NCBI RefSeq assembly: GCF_001625195.1 | Contig: NC_054391.1 | Location: 6,459,157-6,523,156 of the forward strand | Direction of reading: 5' to 3' | Length of the DNA: 64,000 nt | Source of the DNA: Drechmeria coniospora | Taxonomy: Eukaryota > Ascomycota > Sordariomycetes > Hypocreales > Ophiocordycipitaceae | Part shown: piece by piece, positions 1 to 12,414 of the stretch | How the letters are laid out: each line of letters begins with the position of its first letter | Position numbering within the stretch: the stretch's first letter is position 1 | The notes under the pieces: generated by a model | What the model saw: only the letters and a program-made list of their open reading frames with translations | Database searches by the model: none | What the model was told of the DNA's origin: nothing | Made by a program: the position numbers and the translations under genes

Positions 1-639
1 CCGCACTGGGAGGTTGCCAAGAACAGTTGGGCCTAGCGCAGGCCCTGGTGGACGCCAAGCCAATTGGGGGACGCGGGTGGAGAATGACGCGCCGTTGCGT
101 TGTCTTGCACGGCGTTTCACCCAGGACGGCGCACTAGCCGTAGCCGTTTGGCCGGCTGGTTCGCACGTGTCGTAGCCCGCAGTACGTGCCGCGAATGCCG
201 TCAGCACAAAGGCTCGGTACCGAGCTGTCGCCGCATCCGATTCGACGGGCAATGGTGGGGTGCGGCAGAGGTGAGAGGAGAAGAGAAGGGACGGGAAGAG
301 AGGAGTCGAGGGAGGAAGAACGAGCGGGTAAAGCGCGACGGCGTGGGTACCATGGAGCGAGCGCGGCGGAATGCGAAGCGGCAAAGAGGGGGGGCTGTCG
401 TGCAGCGCTGGGCGACAAGGGTGCATGTGCGACCAAATAGCCCATGCGAGGCTCTAGACTCCAGAGAGGACCGCAGTACGGGGGGCCAAGTAAAGTGCAG
501 TGCTGCACGGCCGTTAAAAGTAGTGCATGTATATTACTTAGATTTGTACGTATAAATATAGCTCGTTCGTTCGTTCCACCAGGCACCTCGCTGTCTGGAG
601 AGCTCCACGAATGCCGAGTGGCTGCACCATCCAGTCCAT

Positions 640-2530
640 GTAGATAAGGTACAGTAGGTACCTAGTAGGTAATAGGCGTACTCCTGTACCGAGTACTCCG
701 TATCCGTACATGCAGGTAATTTGGCTCGAAGAGCCGAGCTGCGAGTAATGCCATGCTCCGTATGGAGTACTCGCAAGTAATTACTGTACCGGGGGGTAAA
801 CTGCTATTACCTGCCAAGGTACGGAATACTCCGTATTCATCTCCATGCTCGTCCATGAGCAGGCTGCGTCGCTGCCAGGCATTGCAGAATGCTTGTGCCC
901 AGAAATGGTAGACTCACGAACCGAGTGCATGCAATGGTTCTGAGAGGACGGGGCAGGGGGAATGTCTGAACGGGCGCTGACGATGCTTGACGCGCCGTGC
1001 TTCGCACAAACTCTGGTACCCCCGGGCTCTAGCCTGTGGTTCAGAAGGTGCGGATGGCTGGTGTTCATTGTGGATCTCCAGCTGTCTACCCGTAATACCT
1101 GTAGTGGCACGTTGCATTGATAGTACGGAAACGTCCCTACCAAGTAGTATAGACTCGGCTGCGGCTGGAGGACGGCAGTGGGTTTACAGCACTTACATGG
1201 ACCCCCAGTACAAGCCCTCGCAAGCACAGTGCTTGCAGTATTCGGCATGTAGTGGAACACCTCGCGACAACTGGGTACCGCCTCTAGTACCTGGTAGTAT
1301 GGTTGTTTGTACCTCGTGCTTTGTCAGGACAGCGACTAACTACGCCTTGGGTAGGTGCTCTCGGATTCGTTGCCGGCTCGATAGTACACAACAAGTCCGA
1401 TGCCCTGATTCTCTCGGCTCGTTACCTTTGATGCCACTACAACCGCCGGTAGGGTACTTGGACACCGCGACCCAGTAGCTAGCCACCTGCAGATGCACCA
1501 CGCGGCCTTGCTTGATGATACGAACGTGAACGAGCACCCGACTCCGTACAGTACGAGGACGCGGATGCCGCCAGCAAACCCTCTGGCCCTCCCTCTCTGG
1601 GCAGGACCAATCGCACACACGCGCTCCTGCTCCCATGATGATAATTTTAACACGGCCGGAAAAGACGGACCGCCGCCGCGAGGCCAGCGTGGGCACCATC
1701 TTCGTTCCCTGAGCCGGTTGGCCCATGGCCCTGTCATGACTTGCTTGTACGATCAGTCGTGGACGAGCCCATGTATTGGTAGCATCTGTACGTAGTAATT
1801 ACATGCAACTTGCACGAACTTGCACGAGTACCTATTTGTAAGTACACGCAAGCCGTGCACGGTGAAAATGTGCACAGGGCTCGTCTTTGTGCGTGTGCGG
1901 CACTCGTAGTATGACGTGACGCCTGTTAGCATGCATGCACAGGTACCTGTGCTGTTGCCACATGAAGACTCCGACCTGCATGACGTACATGTATGTACTC
2001 GTACAGTGTACCTACTTGACCACTGCAGCAGTCCAATGTGCATGCACGGACTTGCATGTACATGCACATGTACAAAGTACGGAGTTCTGCACCTGCAGTA
2101 AGAATGGCTGACAGTACAAGTACGGAGTGCTTGCACAACTATTTACTGAATGTGATCATGGAGTGCTGTACATGTGCCGAGCACAACTGCTTACGAGTGT
2201 TGAAGGAGCGCAGCGGTGGAATGCCCCGCAAACCCCTTGTACCGTTCTCCTTCCTCAGTTGAGCCGTGTCCTCGCTGCCGTCGACGTCATCCAATGACAA
2301 AACGTGCGCTAAAACTATCATCCCTGCCCCCCCACGAGCTCCACTACCTGCCTAGTGCCGTTCACCCAAAGTCCACTGCTTGGGTGGTGTACAAGTACCT
2401 GTACTGTAAGTAAGTGCAGTAAGGAGTACGGAATACAAGTACAACTACTCATATTGTACTCCGTGCTTGAGCACCAGCACACGTACTTGCTGTACATTAC
2501 ATGTAAGTACATGTACTTGCAGAAGAGTCG
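640..2530. repeat. GTAC-rich intergenic island
   Basis: The stretch is dense in GTAC, AAGTAC, ACATGTAC and TGCACGT-type words, many self-complementary. Exact TACTCCGTA occurs at 694-702 and 827-835. Degenerate forms such as AGTACGGAGTG, AAGGAGTACGGAATAC and TACTCCGTGC lie between 2110 and 2470. Local frames are short and biased in amino-acid content (Cys, His, Tyr, Val), as expected of repeat DNA rather than exons. Confidence 0.6.
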
Positions 2531-4975
2531 ATTCGAGAGAAGAGGCAGGAACTCGCTCTTCGCAAGGAGGGGCATGAGCCATGATCCCGCTGGAAGGACC
2601 GAAGGCCCTGTACTGTAGAAAGGCGTGATGTGTCAAACCTGTTAAAAATAAACGTGAACCTACATACCTTATCTATCTTCCAGGTACCTTGTGATCTGTG
2701 CTGGACCAGACCATCATTCGCGACGATGGCAGCGCGCAACGAAAGCTACCAGAGATTTCAGACGGCATGAAGCAGCCGCCATGGAAATGTTGCTCCGCTG
2801 GCACGTCACCACCGTCACCAACACGCCATGAAATGAAACCTCGCTCTCGCCGCTCATCTAGTTGGCCGTATCGCCGTCGATCCTCGCTCGCCTCGTTCTC
2901 AAGCTGTCCGTCCGCCCGCCCGCCCGCACGTCGTCGTCAAACCGCCGGATCCATGTCTGATCCCCCCCCCTCCCCAACCCTTTCCTACCTCGACATTGCG
3001 TCAGGACATACCACGCCACGGCTCTTATCGCCGTCGTTGTCGTCAGGAGTATGATGATCTGCGCCGAAATGGCATGGCTCAGTCGCAGAACATGCAGCGC
3101 GCAATGACCCAAGGTTTATCCTAACGTTTCAGCCTCTCACGCGGCCAGCTTCCACTTGCATGTCGGACGCCTCACCGTGGAACGGAAGCTCAAGTTGTAT
3201 GTATGTTTGCATGTAAATACTGGTACTCAATGTACCCAAACTCCCTAGTCGCCCCTTGCCCGCACTTCGTCACCGTTTGCTCTTGGCCGAGTATGTTCCC
3301 CCTGAAGTCTATCCAACTCCTACGTCTTAGCAGCTGACACGACATTTGTTGGCGGACTCCAGCATGCTTGGTTCGTGGGCTAATTCGTCGCCGGCACCGC
3401 CTAGGACCCAAGATACCCGAGCCCTGTTGCCCAGGGGCCCCCGTAATTTTTGGTAGCACAGGGTGTACATCACGCGGAAAGTTTATGCCTTGCTGTCGCC
3501 GCACGCGATATCGGTGGCGGCCGCCGCGCTCGCTGCCGCCCCTTGCCAACAAGCTTGCATCGACGGCTGGGAAACCAATTTCGGTCCCGACTGGCCTCCA
3601 AGGCCATCGACGGGGACCCTCTTTCTTGACCGAGCTTGATGTGAGAGCTTGGTACCATGGCTGCTACCTCTGCTTACTATGTACACCAACGAACGGACAT
3701 GGCAATACTGTCGTCGCGTTTGTCCCAGGCATCTCCCGGTGCAAAGACGGCGAATTGGAACCCGGAGAACTGGGTGCCGCTAGCCCAGCTCTTGGTCATG
3801 GAACGGCGCAGAGATCTCCTGAGGCCATCAAGACACCTCTCGCCGGACCCAGCTCCGTTCTGCCAACTCGGAAGATGCGAGCTGGTACAGTCATGCCGGC
3901 GGCTATCGAGCATCTTGGAAACCCAACACACTCGGTTTGGTGGACACGACGTCGCAGACGAGCCACTCAGCCTATGGAACACAGCACACGGCCAAAATGA
4001 TAACCTTGCCGCCTCTGGCACCTGGCTGATCGTTGGCACCCTGAACAAATTGTATCGGGATATACTTGCATGCGCGTTTGATATGCTGACCCGAGGCAGA
4101 ATAGGATTAGTTATCCCAGGTATACAGCCAGAGTACGCGCTAGGAAATAAGAGCATGTCCACAAAGATAGGGATTGCGAACGTGTCATGAACCATGAACG
4201 TAGATACCTGCTCTGCTCTTCATACTGGCCGACGGGCCGGATGCAACCCATACACGACGCTACAGGAAACTGCCGTGCATATGTGCCGGAGCGTCGATCC
4301 GTCCAGGCATTGCAGATATATTGTACACAACGTCGCTCTTATTGGCCCCCGCTTCGCAGCTTATTCGAGCACGACCACTACGGCATTTTTTCTCCGGACT
4401 AGGCGGCGCTTGATGTCACCACCACAGCTCATCATCCGGGACCAGTCCGACGACGAACGATAGTGTACAGTACAAGAGAACAAAGAAGCGAACGCATCGA
4501 CATCAAGGATTGGCTGATCGAAACAAATACATCCGCGAATGGTCACTGGTACTTCACCGGACGTGAAATGGAAGCGCCAGCGGTGCAATAGACATGGACT
4601 CAGCGCTCGATCCATTCGACCGTTTCATCGCGGCACCAAAAGAAGCAACTCGGCTTCTTTCCATTGTCAAAGGAGAGGGGCATGCAGGGTATTATTGCAT
4701 GTAGACGAGTCAATCGCTGCACCGATACCTGGCCTGGCATAGGTAGGCGGGCCGGCGAGAATGTGGCCATGATATTTTGGCCGTGGCGGTTGGCAATGCG
4801 CCCTGGTGGCTCCTGCAGCACAGCTCACCCTAAAGTCCAACCAGCCATGCGTCTCCCTTTGGCATGGTTCAATGCCTTCGCTTGGCCGGCCTGCGGCCGT
4901 GGACCTGCCGTTGGCTAGTACCGAGAAGTGCCGTTTGTGGTGTGCTGGGTATAGGCTGGCAGCCGGGCGAAAATG

Positions 4976-5034
4976 TGGATGGATGGATGGAGGGAGGGAT
5001 GGGATGGAGGATGGATGGATGGATAGGCGGATGG
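4976..5034 (+). repeat. GGAT-type simple repeat
   Basis: Imperfect tandem GGAT/GGAG tetranucleotides, about 59 bp, in intergenic DNA. The interruptions (GGGA, GGAGG, AGGC) point to an older, partly degenerate microsatellite. Confidence 0.85.
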
Positions 5035-5524
5035 CCCAAGATGTTGCGTCTGCATTGGCGCTCCGACCTGAGTTCGTGCCAGAAGCATGTTTGAACGGTT
5101 TTGGCATTTTGGACCGGTGGTCTAGAACGGGATTGAACCTTATCCATGTCCTACCAATGTCTCGGGTGTCGGCCTTGGGGGCGGGGAAGCGTAAAAGCGT
5201 AAAGGTTGTTTATCGGCGTTCCAGAGCGAAAACGCCATCCTTTCGCTCACGATCCGAGTTCCGAACAAACATTCTTGCCTGCTATCCCACCAATCATCAT
5301 GGGTGCTATTGACACAAACTCTTGGGCACGACTCCCGGAAGTCTGTACGTCTCGGCGTGTGCGCGTGCACGCGATCCGTCGTTCGCCATTGGCATCCAAA
5401 CGTCGTCCAAACGGCATCAAAATAGACGTCGTCCATGCGCATGTTCTCTCCGCGCCGAACGTGAAACTTTGCAAACGATGATGTGATTTGCACGAGAATG
5501 CCGAAAAACAGACGCACGTGGCAG

Positions 5525-7101
5525 TCATGTCGCCGCGAATGTGCTCGCATCATCTCGCCTCCGCCCGCATACTCCACAAATGGCGCAGTCGCCAGAGTTT
5601 ATGTACTTGCTATCCAAGCAGTCCCGACTGCGACATCGCCACAAGTTTGTCGTATCGTCCGGTGCGAGAACGTTGGCGCACACGTGGCATGTCGCCGCCT
5701 GCCTCGCATTGGCAAACGAACAGGCGGAGCATGTTATCAGTCTCTCCTTCAACACTCCCTGTTGAGGTGAAAGGGGGCCGGAGCTTGAGGTAGCCTGGCT
5801 TGGTTCCATCCGCCCATATGCTTCGTTGCCGTTGTCTCGCTGTTTGACCTTCTCAACCGGCGCTCTTGGAAGTGACTTTGACCTGAACAAGGCCTCGCTA
5901 GGTTCAGCCTTCGCGCGCTTCGTCCTGGACGGTTCTCCTTCGTCGGCTGCAAGCTTCTTCTTGTTGCCCGCTCTGCCGTGGACTGGATTCGGGCCACTTC
6001 CTGAACCTTCTCCCGTCGACTCGCTCTTGATCCATTTCTGCCCAAAGACGCCCCGCAGCTCGTCGAGTTCCTGTTTGGCATCCGGGTCATTCGCATCCTC
6101 ATCCTCACAGACCTTCACCATGCCCCTCCCTTTCCTGTCCAGCAGCCGACGTCCGTCCACATCGATTGCGTCCTTCGAATCCAAGTCTTGGGAATCGCCT
6201 TCCTCGTACTCACTCTCACTGCCAGACTCACTCTCAGCCTCTTCTGCCGTCTCCTTCTTGAGCTTGACCATGTCTTCCCCCTTTTGCTGCTCGAATCTAG
6301 CGAGAGCGGCGGCGGCTCGGAGCTCCCTGCCACGAGCACTGCCAGCCACCCTTGGTTTGGCCGTCAATTTTTTGCCCTTCTCCAGTGTAGCCTTTACCAC
6401 TTCGTCTGCCCCGAGCGCGACACCGTTCTTGCCGAATTTCTTCTCTATCCGTCTTTCCTTTCTTTCTTGATATGTAAGCGTAGCCTTTGTCGTCCTCTTT
6501 CTGCCCCTCGATCGGTATGTCCCACCGCACAGATGCTCCGTCAGGGCTTCATCCGGTTGCACCACGTTCCGCTCCCACTCGCCCGAGGCCAGGCGGGCTC
6601 CCCGCCCCCAAATACCCTCACCCGTGTAGGCCTCTCCCATGAGACTGTACATTTCTGCTGCGTAGCTGTTGCGCACGGCCCAAAACGCGCGCGAGTGGTT
6701 CATCTGCTTGCAGTGGGCGAGCTCGTGCATCATGACCATCTGGACGTACTCAAACGGCAGCCAGCGGCCCGTCCGCGGCGATTTAAGGACGAGCTGCACC
6801 ACCTCTCCTGCATTGAAGTTGCGTCCGACGAATTCTCTGTTTGGCTCGTATTCTTCGAGTGTCAAGACGTAGAGGTGATGCTTGCGCATGATGGGTACTA
6901 TGGAAAGGAGGCGGGGTGTTAATGGCCGATCAATGAAGTTCAAACGTGTTGACGTAGATGGGAATTACCACATTGCGCCGCGATTCGTTCCAGAAAGTCC
7001 TGCGATGTTTTTTCTCCAGGCCCCGGCAGCGGCTTGATGAAGACAATGTTTGGATTCGGCTGAGACCTCCTCGTGTTGAGGCGCTCGTAACCCCAAGGCA
7101 T
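5525..7101 (-). CDS. WLM-domain zinc metalloprotease with C-terminal RanBP2-type zinc finger (Wss1/SPRTN-like)
   Basis: Two exons: 7101-6969 and 6897-5525, with a 71 bp intron (donor GTAATT, acceptor CATAG). They join to 501 codons; the start MPWGYERLN at 7101 lies in the small first exon. Residues about 102-112 read HELAHCKQMNH, a HExxHxxxxxH zinc-binding catalytic motif within a WLM domain. The centre is charged and low-complexity (Lys/Glu/Asp-rich). The C-terminus has a CxxC-x10-CxxC RanBP2-type finger (CSAC...CHVC) and then a second Cys cluster (CRSRDC...CAICGVC). WLM proteases such as Wss1 degrade proteins crosslinked to DNA and act with ubiquitin/SUMO and Cdc48; that role here is inference from family. 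I did not see a clear SHP or VIM motif. The WLM and finger assignment is strong, orthology to Wss1 itself less so. Confidence 0.85.
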
Positions 7102-7528
7102 GGCGATGGAGGGCCGGGTGTATTGTTGGTCGTCGAGTAGGAAATGATCCAGCAGATGCCGCTACGGATTGAGAGATGGTTGGCTGGTGACCATGGTCAA
7201 TCCCGTTCGTTGTATGTTGAATGAATGTCGAGGATGACGTGTGCTGGTGGGGAAGCGATGCGGCGAAACATACGCGATATCAGGTGACCATTCGCCCAAA
7301 ATGATAACTTGAGTAAGCCGAAGACAAAGTCCCCCTTATTCCCCCCATGATGAAATGCTCAAGACATTGTCATCGACACAGACTGGACTATCCGGAAACG
7401 ACGAGTAGATTGAATGAAAAATATACCAATATCATTCATATGCCATTGGGAACGTGAAACTGATTGTTCAACATATGCATCATGCCACCAACTCCCTCAG
7501 TTCCAATGCGTCATGCAATATATCAACA
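7102..7528. other. Intergenic spacer
   Basis: It holds the 5' flank of the metalloprotease gene and the 3' flank of the sulfate permease gene, both on the minus strand. I see no repeat element, RNA gene or coding exon in it. Confidence 0.5.
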
Positions 7529-10072
7529 CTAATCCTGACCACCGCCAACGGATTCCCGGAACTCCTGCCGCGCATCGACATTTGCAATGGCGCTTTGCAC
7601 AGCACTCGTTAGGTCGACGTAGAACAGTGGCTTGCTGAGGCCGTGAACCGCAGCCCCTCTTCGCCTCGGCTTTGACATGGCCACCAACGGCTTCTCTTCC
7701 GCCTGTCTGCCGGAGTCCGCTGCAACTCTGGACCCGAAGAACCCATCCTCCATGCCCACTTCTTCGTCGTCTGCCCGCTGAGACTCGATGCGGAGCTGTC
7801 GCTCGTTCGCCTCATCCTCCGCAACCGCCGCCGCCGAGTGCTTGCCTCCAATTTCGGCAACGCTAAATATAGAACGCCACCGGTGATGGGTCCCATCACG
7901 TACCTTGGCGGGCACTCCGAAGCCCCCAGCGACGAGAGCGCGCTTGGTCCATCGGTTGTTGATACAGGCAATGTGCCAGTCCACCACGTCCGGCGCCGCG
8001 TACAAGTCCAACTGGTTTCGGACGTCAATAAGGCGCTGGACCGAGGTGATGTCGACGTTGTTCACGGAGCTCAAGTCCAGAATAATGGCCTTGAGGGTCG
8101 GTCTTCGGGTCATATGCGGCTCCTCGAGTGATTTGTGCGTCCTTCGAGGTCCAGGATCGTTCCAGGGTCTGTCCCCAGGCCTCCCAAACGTTTCAGCACT
8201 TGTCCGGCGGGTGCGTGCGAGAATGAACGCTGTCAGATAATCCAGTGAAAAGTTGGCGTTGGGGTAGTTGAATCCTTCTGCAAATCGATAGATGAAAATG
8301 CCGGGGTACGGGGATTCGATCTCAACCTCGGGATTCGACCCATCACCGTGGTCGAGTGGTAAAAAAACATTCCGGGCCGCGCTGTTACCGGCCTCTTCAA
8401 ACGTGCCATACTCGCCCACGGGATTTCTGGGGTCGTCGCCGATGACCTGATCTCCAAGAACGGAATGCACGCGAACCTGGCCGAGGAATCTCCCGCGGCC
8501 CTTGAGGATGCGGAATAGCAGTATGGCACCCGACATGCAGACCGTTGTGTACAGACCGCTCTCGATGTTGGCAAAAACACTGACGAGGACACCGGTGAGG
8601 AAGACGACAACTTCCAAGGGAGAGACGTTCCAGAACTGGTAGATGGTATTCGGCGGCGTGATGAGATCGCCCACCGCATGGATGATGACGGCCGAAAGCG
8701 CGGCGTTGGGGATGTAGAAGAAGGCATCGGTGGGTAGATATGTGGCCAGCAAAACGACAAGACCAGTAACCGTGCCGGCGGCTGGTGTTCGAACGCCCGC
8801 CTTGGAGTTGACGGCACTTCGACTAAATGATCCCGTGGAGGGATAAGCAGCGAGGAATGCACCGAGAATGTTGGTGATGCCGATGGCAACCATTTCTTGG
8901 GAGGGGTCGATGCTGTAGTTGTTGACTCTCCCGAATGACTTGGAAATGGCAACGTGCTCAACAAGCATGACGATGACGGTCGCTGGAAGATGAGAGCCAA
9001 ACTGGGCGACGATGCTTCTCTTCACCACCGGAACGCCGGCGTCGCGGAATCCTGGGGAAGAACGGTCAACATGATACGGAGACTTTCGACAATGCTTCTC
9101 CTGCCTACCCTTTGGTACGGATCCCAGAAGGCTGAAGGCTGGCCCACCTCGCCTGTTCCTGTTGACTATCCAGCTCACCATGGTGCACAGAAGAATGATG
9201 ACGACGGTTCTCATGGTGCTTGCAAAAAAGAGGACTCGCTTGTGCTTCGGGAGTCTCTCCGCTGCCACCGCGAGACAGTATCGGATCAAGTACAGTGAGA
9301 GGAGGGCTGAGAGGCCCAAGGTAGCATCAAGCTTCATCTCTGGTAGGCGTGTCAGCGTGTTGATGAGGACCAAGTACGGGGAATCCCTGTTGGAAAACCC
9401 GCCGACTCCGAGGAGGGCCGGCAGCTGGCTGACGACAATGGTAATGGCAGAGCCCGTCATGAAAGCAGACAGGGAAGTGATGGAAATTAGGTCGACTATC
9501 CAGCCGCAGCGTAGCAAGCCAATGACAAGGACGACAGATCCGGCGATGACGGCGAGGGCTGACGCAACAACGTGAGGCGGAACGTCCTTGCCAGCCGGAC
9601 TCGAGTTGACGTCCTCGACGACGGAGCCGACAACGGTGGACAAGACGGCGACGGGCCCGATGGATATGTCCTTGGCGGTGCCGAATATCCAGTATATCAT
9701 GACGCCAACAAAGGAAGAGTACAGGCCAAACTGAGGCTCAAGCCTGGCCAGCGAAGCATAGGCCATGCCTTGAGGGACAAGAATGGCGCCGATGGTGACG
9801 CCGGCGACGACATCCCCGGCGAACCATTGCAGATTGTAGTGACCTATCCAGGACAGAAACGGGAAGAGGGACCGGGAGTAAAGGGCGAGAGTGTTTGTTG
9901 AGGGCAGCTGGCTCCGAAACCATTCGGCAGTTGTCGGAAGATCTTCGACGAAGGTGTCATCGGCCAGGGTCGTGGGGGCCGTCTCGTATCGGGCCAGTTG
10001 ATCAACATTGCGTTGACCAGGGTCCTGGACCTTGATGCCAAGGAACTCGGCCAAAGCTGACAGGTGTGACAT
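7529..10072 (-). CDS. SulP-family sulfate permease with STAS domain
   Basis: The frame is open from 10072 to 7529 (847 codons), but residues around VPKG...FRDAG are best explained by a 57 bp in-frame intron at 9052-9108 (donor GTAGGC, acceptor CCCCAG), giving an 828-aa protein. The N-terminus is short and cytoplasmic. The transmembrane core begins with the SulP signature (AILVPQGMAYASLA...GLYSSF) and is followed by about 10-12 hydrophobic segments. The cytoplasmic C-terminal STAS domain contains AIILDLSSVNNVDITSVQ and ends near RWRSIFSVAEIGG. The family moves sulfate across the plasma membrane; in fungi such genes are normally induced under sulfur limitation, but I found no clear Cys3/MetR-type site upstream. 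Length matches fungal sulfate permeases. The 41-nt GT...AG stretch in the STAS region is not an intron, since family-like sequence reads through it. Confidence 0.93.
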   Translation of the reverse strand: MSHLSALAEFLGIKVQDPGQRNVDQLARYETAPTTLADDTFVEDLPTTAEWFRSQLPSTNTLALYSRSLFPFLSWIGHYNLQWFAGDVVAGVTIGAILVPQGMAYASLARLEPQFGLYSSFVGVMIYWIFGTAKDISIGPVAVLSTVVGSVVEDVNSSPAGKDVPPHVVASALAVIAGSVVLVIGLLRCGWIVDLISITSLSAFMTGSAITIVVSQLPALLGVGGFSNRDSPYLVLINTLTRLPEMKLDATLGLSALLSLYLIRYCLAVAAERLPKHKRVLFFASTMRTVVIILLCTMVSWIVNRNRRGGPAFSLLGSVPKGRQEKHCRKSPYHVDRSSPGFRDAGVPVVKRSIVAQFGSHLPATVIVMLVEHVAISKSFGRVNNYSIDPSQEMVAIGITNILGAFLAAYPSTGSFSRSAVNSKAGVRTPAAGTVTGLVVLLATYLPTDAFFYIPNAALSAVIIHAVGDLITPPNTIYQFWNVSPLEVVVFLTGVLVSVFANIESGLYTTVCMSGAILLFRILKGRGRFLGQVRVHSVLGDQVIGDDPRNPVGEYGTFEEAGNSAARNVFLPLDHGDGSNPEVEIESPYPGIFIYRFAEGFNYPNANFSLDYLTAFILARTRRTSAETFGRPGDRPWNDPGPRRTHKSLEEPHMTRRPTLKAIILDLSSVNNVDITSVQRLIDVRNQLDLYAAPDVVDWHIACINNRWTKRALVAGGFGVPAKVRDGTHHRWRSIFSVAEIGGKHSAAAVAEDEANERQLRIESQRADDEEVGMEDGFFGSRVAADSGRQAEEKPLVAMSKPRRRGAAVHGLSKPLFYVDLTSAVQSAIANVDARQEFRESVGGGQD

Positions 10073-10789
10073 GGGATAAATGGCATAAATTCGACCATCG
10101 AAGTGCCGACAAAGTTTTGGCGGACCGGGGGAGCATGCGCGGGAGGGGAAGAAAGAGGAGGAAACGAGGACTTGCAGGAAGGTGCCGATGTCATGCCATG
10201 GCAGTCATTGGAGATGCTGGACGATGAAATCAGGGCTTCGATTGACGCGGGCTACCGAGAAGGAGCAGGCAAGTGGAAGCACAGTCCAATATCACCTTCG
10301 ATTCCGACTGCGAGCAATGCAAGGCCTGGCGTATGAATGCTGGATGATGCGCTGCGATTACCGAGGTTCTATCATGACGCTTTTCAAGAACTGACGAGGT
10401 CGAATGCAAGAAAGAACCAGAAAGGCTCCAAGACAGTGGGGGGAAGGATGTAATATGAAGGACGTCACGACAGGCGATGGTAAGGAGGGCGGCGGACGAG
10501 TGGTAGGGAATGGAGATGTGGCAAGGGACAGTGGGACGGGCAGCATTTTAACGTCATGGCGTCGGCCATTCGCCCACACTCCGAGCTCGTCGTGGGGAAA
10601 TGTGCTCAATGCTCGCTTGCAGAGGGATGACAACATCAATCGGCAGGGAATCCCGACGTTTCTGGAACGGAGCACTCGACGGTAGGTCTCCTGACGGACT
10701 GGCATCAGCACCAAGGTGAGGAGGCGATGGCGACATTCAGATAGTGTGTCAGAAAGCCAATGGGTGTGCGGTGTACTCCCTACTTGCAA

Positions 10790-11210
10790 ACACTTGGGCT
10801 GGCTGCTCGTGCTACAAGTACTTGCAAGTACGGAGTACATGTAGGTGTGATTACATGTACAGACTCCCTATGGGGAACTTGTCCTGTACACCTACGGAGT
10901 ACTCCGTAAGTCCCTGTAAGTACATGTATTTATTTACTTACTTAAGTACTCCGTACTGTAAGTACTTATACTCCGTACATGTGGCTCGGGAGGCATGGGC
11001 TGGGATGGTGGCTGGGTGGGGGTGCAGGGGCAATAGCGAGATCTGAGGTCCACTCGGTACCTTCTTAGCACCCTTGGCAGGTACGGCCTGTACACCTACA
11101 ACACACCAACAAGTATTATTACAAGCGGTACTCCGTACTGGTGAATAACAGGGCACTAATGAATATTACCTCTCCGTACGAGTACAGGTAGAAACAACTG
11201 TACAACAACT
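10790..11210. repeat. GTAC-rich island with perfect 16-bp palindrome
   Basis: At least six exact TACTCCGTA/TACGGAGTA copies fall within about 350 bp (10829, 10893, 10900, 10947, 10971, 11129). Two abut and overlap to form the perfect palindrome TACGGAGTACTCCGTA at 10893-10908. Between them are runs of AAGTAC, ACTTAC and GTACATG words. Confidence 0.75.
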
Positions 11211-12414
11211 GTACCTGTGCGACGCGGAATCTTCTAGTTGCGATTATTCTCTTGGATGATTCTCCGCAGGCCACGCACATCTCGCCATGGAGGCATAGTT
11301 TGAATTCCTACCGAGTACTGTGCAACTATTTCCTCTCGATATTTTTCTGTACGTTGCACACGTGCTCACATGTCTACAATGTACAGCACCAGCACATGAA
11401 ATAGGCATCTGCATATGTGCATCACTGGGAACAGGGAGATGGAAATGGTCATCGGATTTGCCCCTCTACGAACTGTAGCTGCACAAACACTGCTGGTTGA
11501 TGTCGCCATTCCCATTAACCGTTGTAAGAATAGTGCGGGCGGACAAGGGGCGCGCCGCCATCGCCCTGAACCAACAGGCAGAGCATTTTGTGCGAAGCCA
11601 AGCCCCGATACTGGTAAAGAGCCCCCATGATGCTATTTGCCGAGGCTCTGCGGGTGATTACATACACTTACGTTGTACACGTATCCCGAACCGTACGTAA
11701 GGAGGTATGTAGGACGCCGACCACAAGTGCCATTCTACGAAGCAGCAGCGCAGCAGTGTGAGCAGCAATGTGCATGGACAGTATACGGGGTCGGATACAG
11801 CAAAGTCACGAATCTCACAAAAAGATACAACGCCGATGAAAACCCTCTTCCGTTCTACTCGAGAGCATCGATGGGCCTAGGTCTCTGCTGATTTATCTTT
11901 TTGCCTGCCCATGACCTGCAACGCTGGCGGAGGGAGGGGGAGTCGACATCAATCTTCGGCCAAGTTCTTGCCAAGGGCGCTGGAACAGACACACTGCTAC
12001 CTACTGCGGCGGGCCTCGTTGCTATCTGAAATGCGTAGTTTGAGCCCAACCAGATCGCCACAACACAGACCAGTGCACAGATCCATTCGCTGCACAGGTA
12101 CTGCCTCGATCCTCTGCGTATGGAGCGGATTGGAGGTTACACCATTGACATGTCTAAACCCCAGATATAGACTGGAACTCCTACTTTCTCGGCACCTATT
12201 GGTACCAAGTAGGTAATGCCCATTGCTGAATGGAGCGCTTCTATGAAGTACAACTACTATTAGCAGCTGTTCATGCGCAACCGATCGGGTACCAGGAGGT
12301 CGAACACTCTCAACTCTGTCGACTCGAAGCAAGTAATAGGATATCAGGCGATAATAGTGGATTACTTGTATACTACGGACTAGGTATTTAGTAGTATGCG
12401 AGTGCTGAAAGTGC

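Larger units (their letters stand above)
1..5524. other. Gene-poor region, no supportable gene
   Basis: No reading frame here shows a recognisable domain or a convincing exon chain. Positions about 640-2530 are rich in GTAC words and contain two exact copies of the TACTCCGTA element (694-702, 827-835) plus near copies around 2120, 2425 and 2458. Positions 3360-4200 carry overlapping open frames on both strands (about 150-210 codons) without recognisable motifs. A GGAT-type simple repeat lies at 4976-5034. A lineage-specific gene with several short exons cannot be excluded. Confidence 0.6.

Noticed and set aside
7860..7910. 41-nt GT...AG segment in the STAS domain of the sulfate permease
   Set aside because: Reading through gives the conserved RW-IFSVAEIGG segment; removing it would break the frame.
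10358..10840. 160-codon minus-strand frame upstream of the sulfate permease
   Set aside because: No motif, low-complexity Ser/Pro/Leu content, and overlaps the start of a repeat island.
10790..11210. CRISPR-like or transposon reading of the repeat islands
   Set aside because: Spacing between elements is irregular, there are no spacers of fixed length, no terminal inverted repeats with target duplications and no transposase frame.
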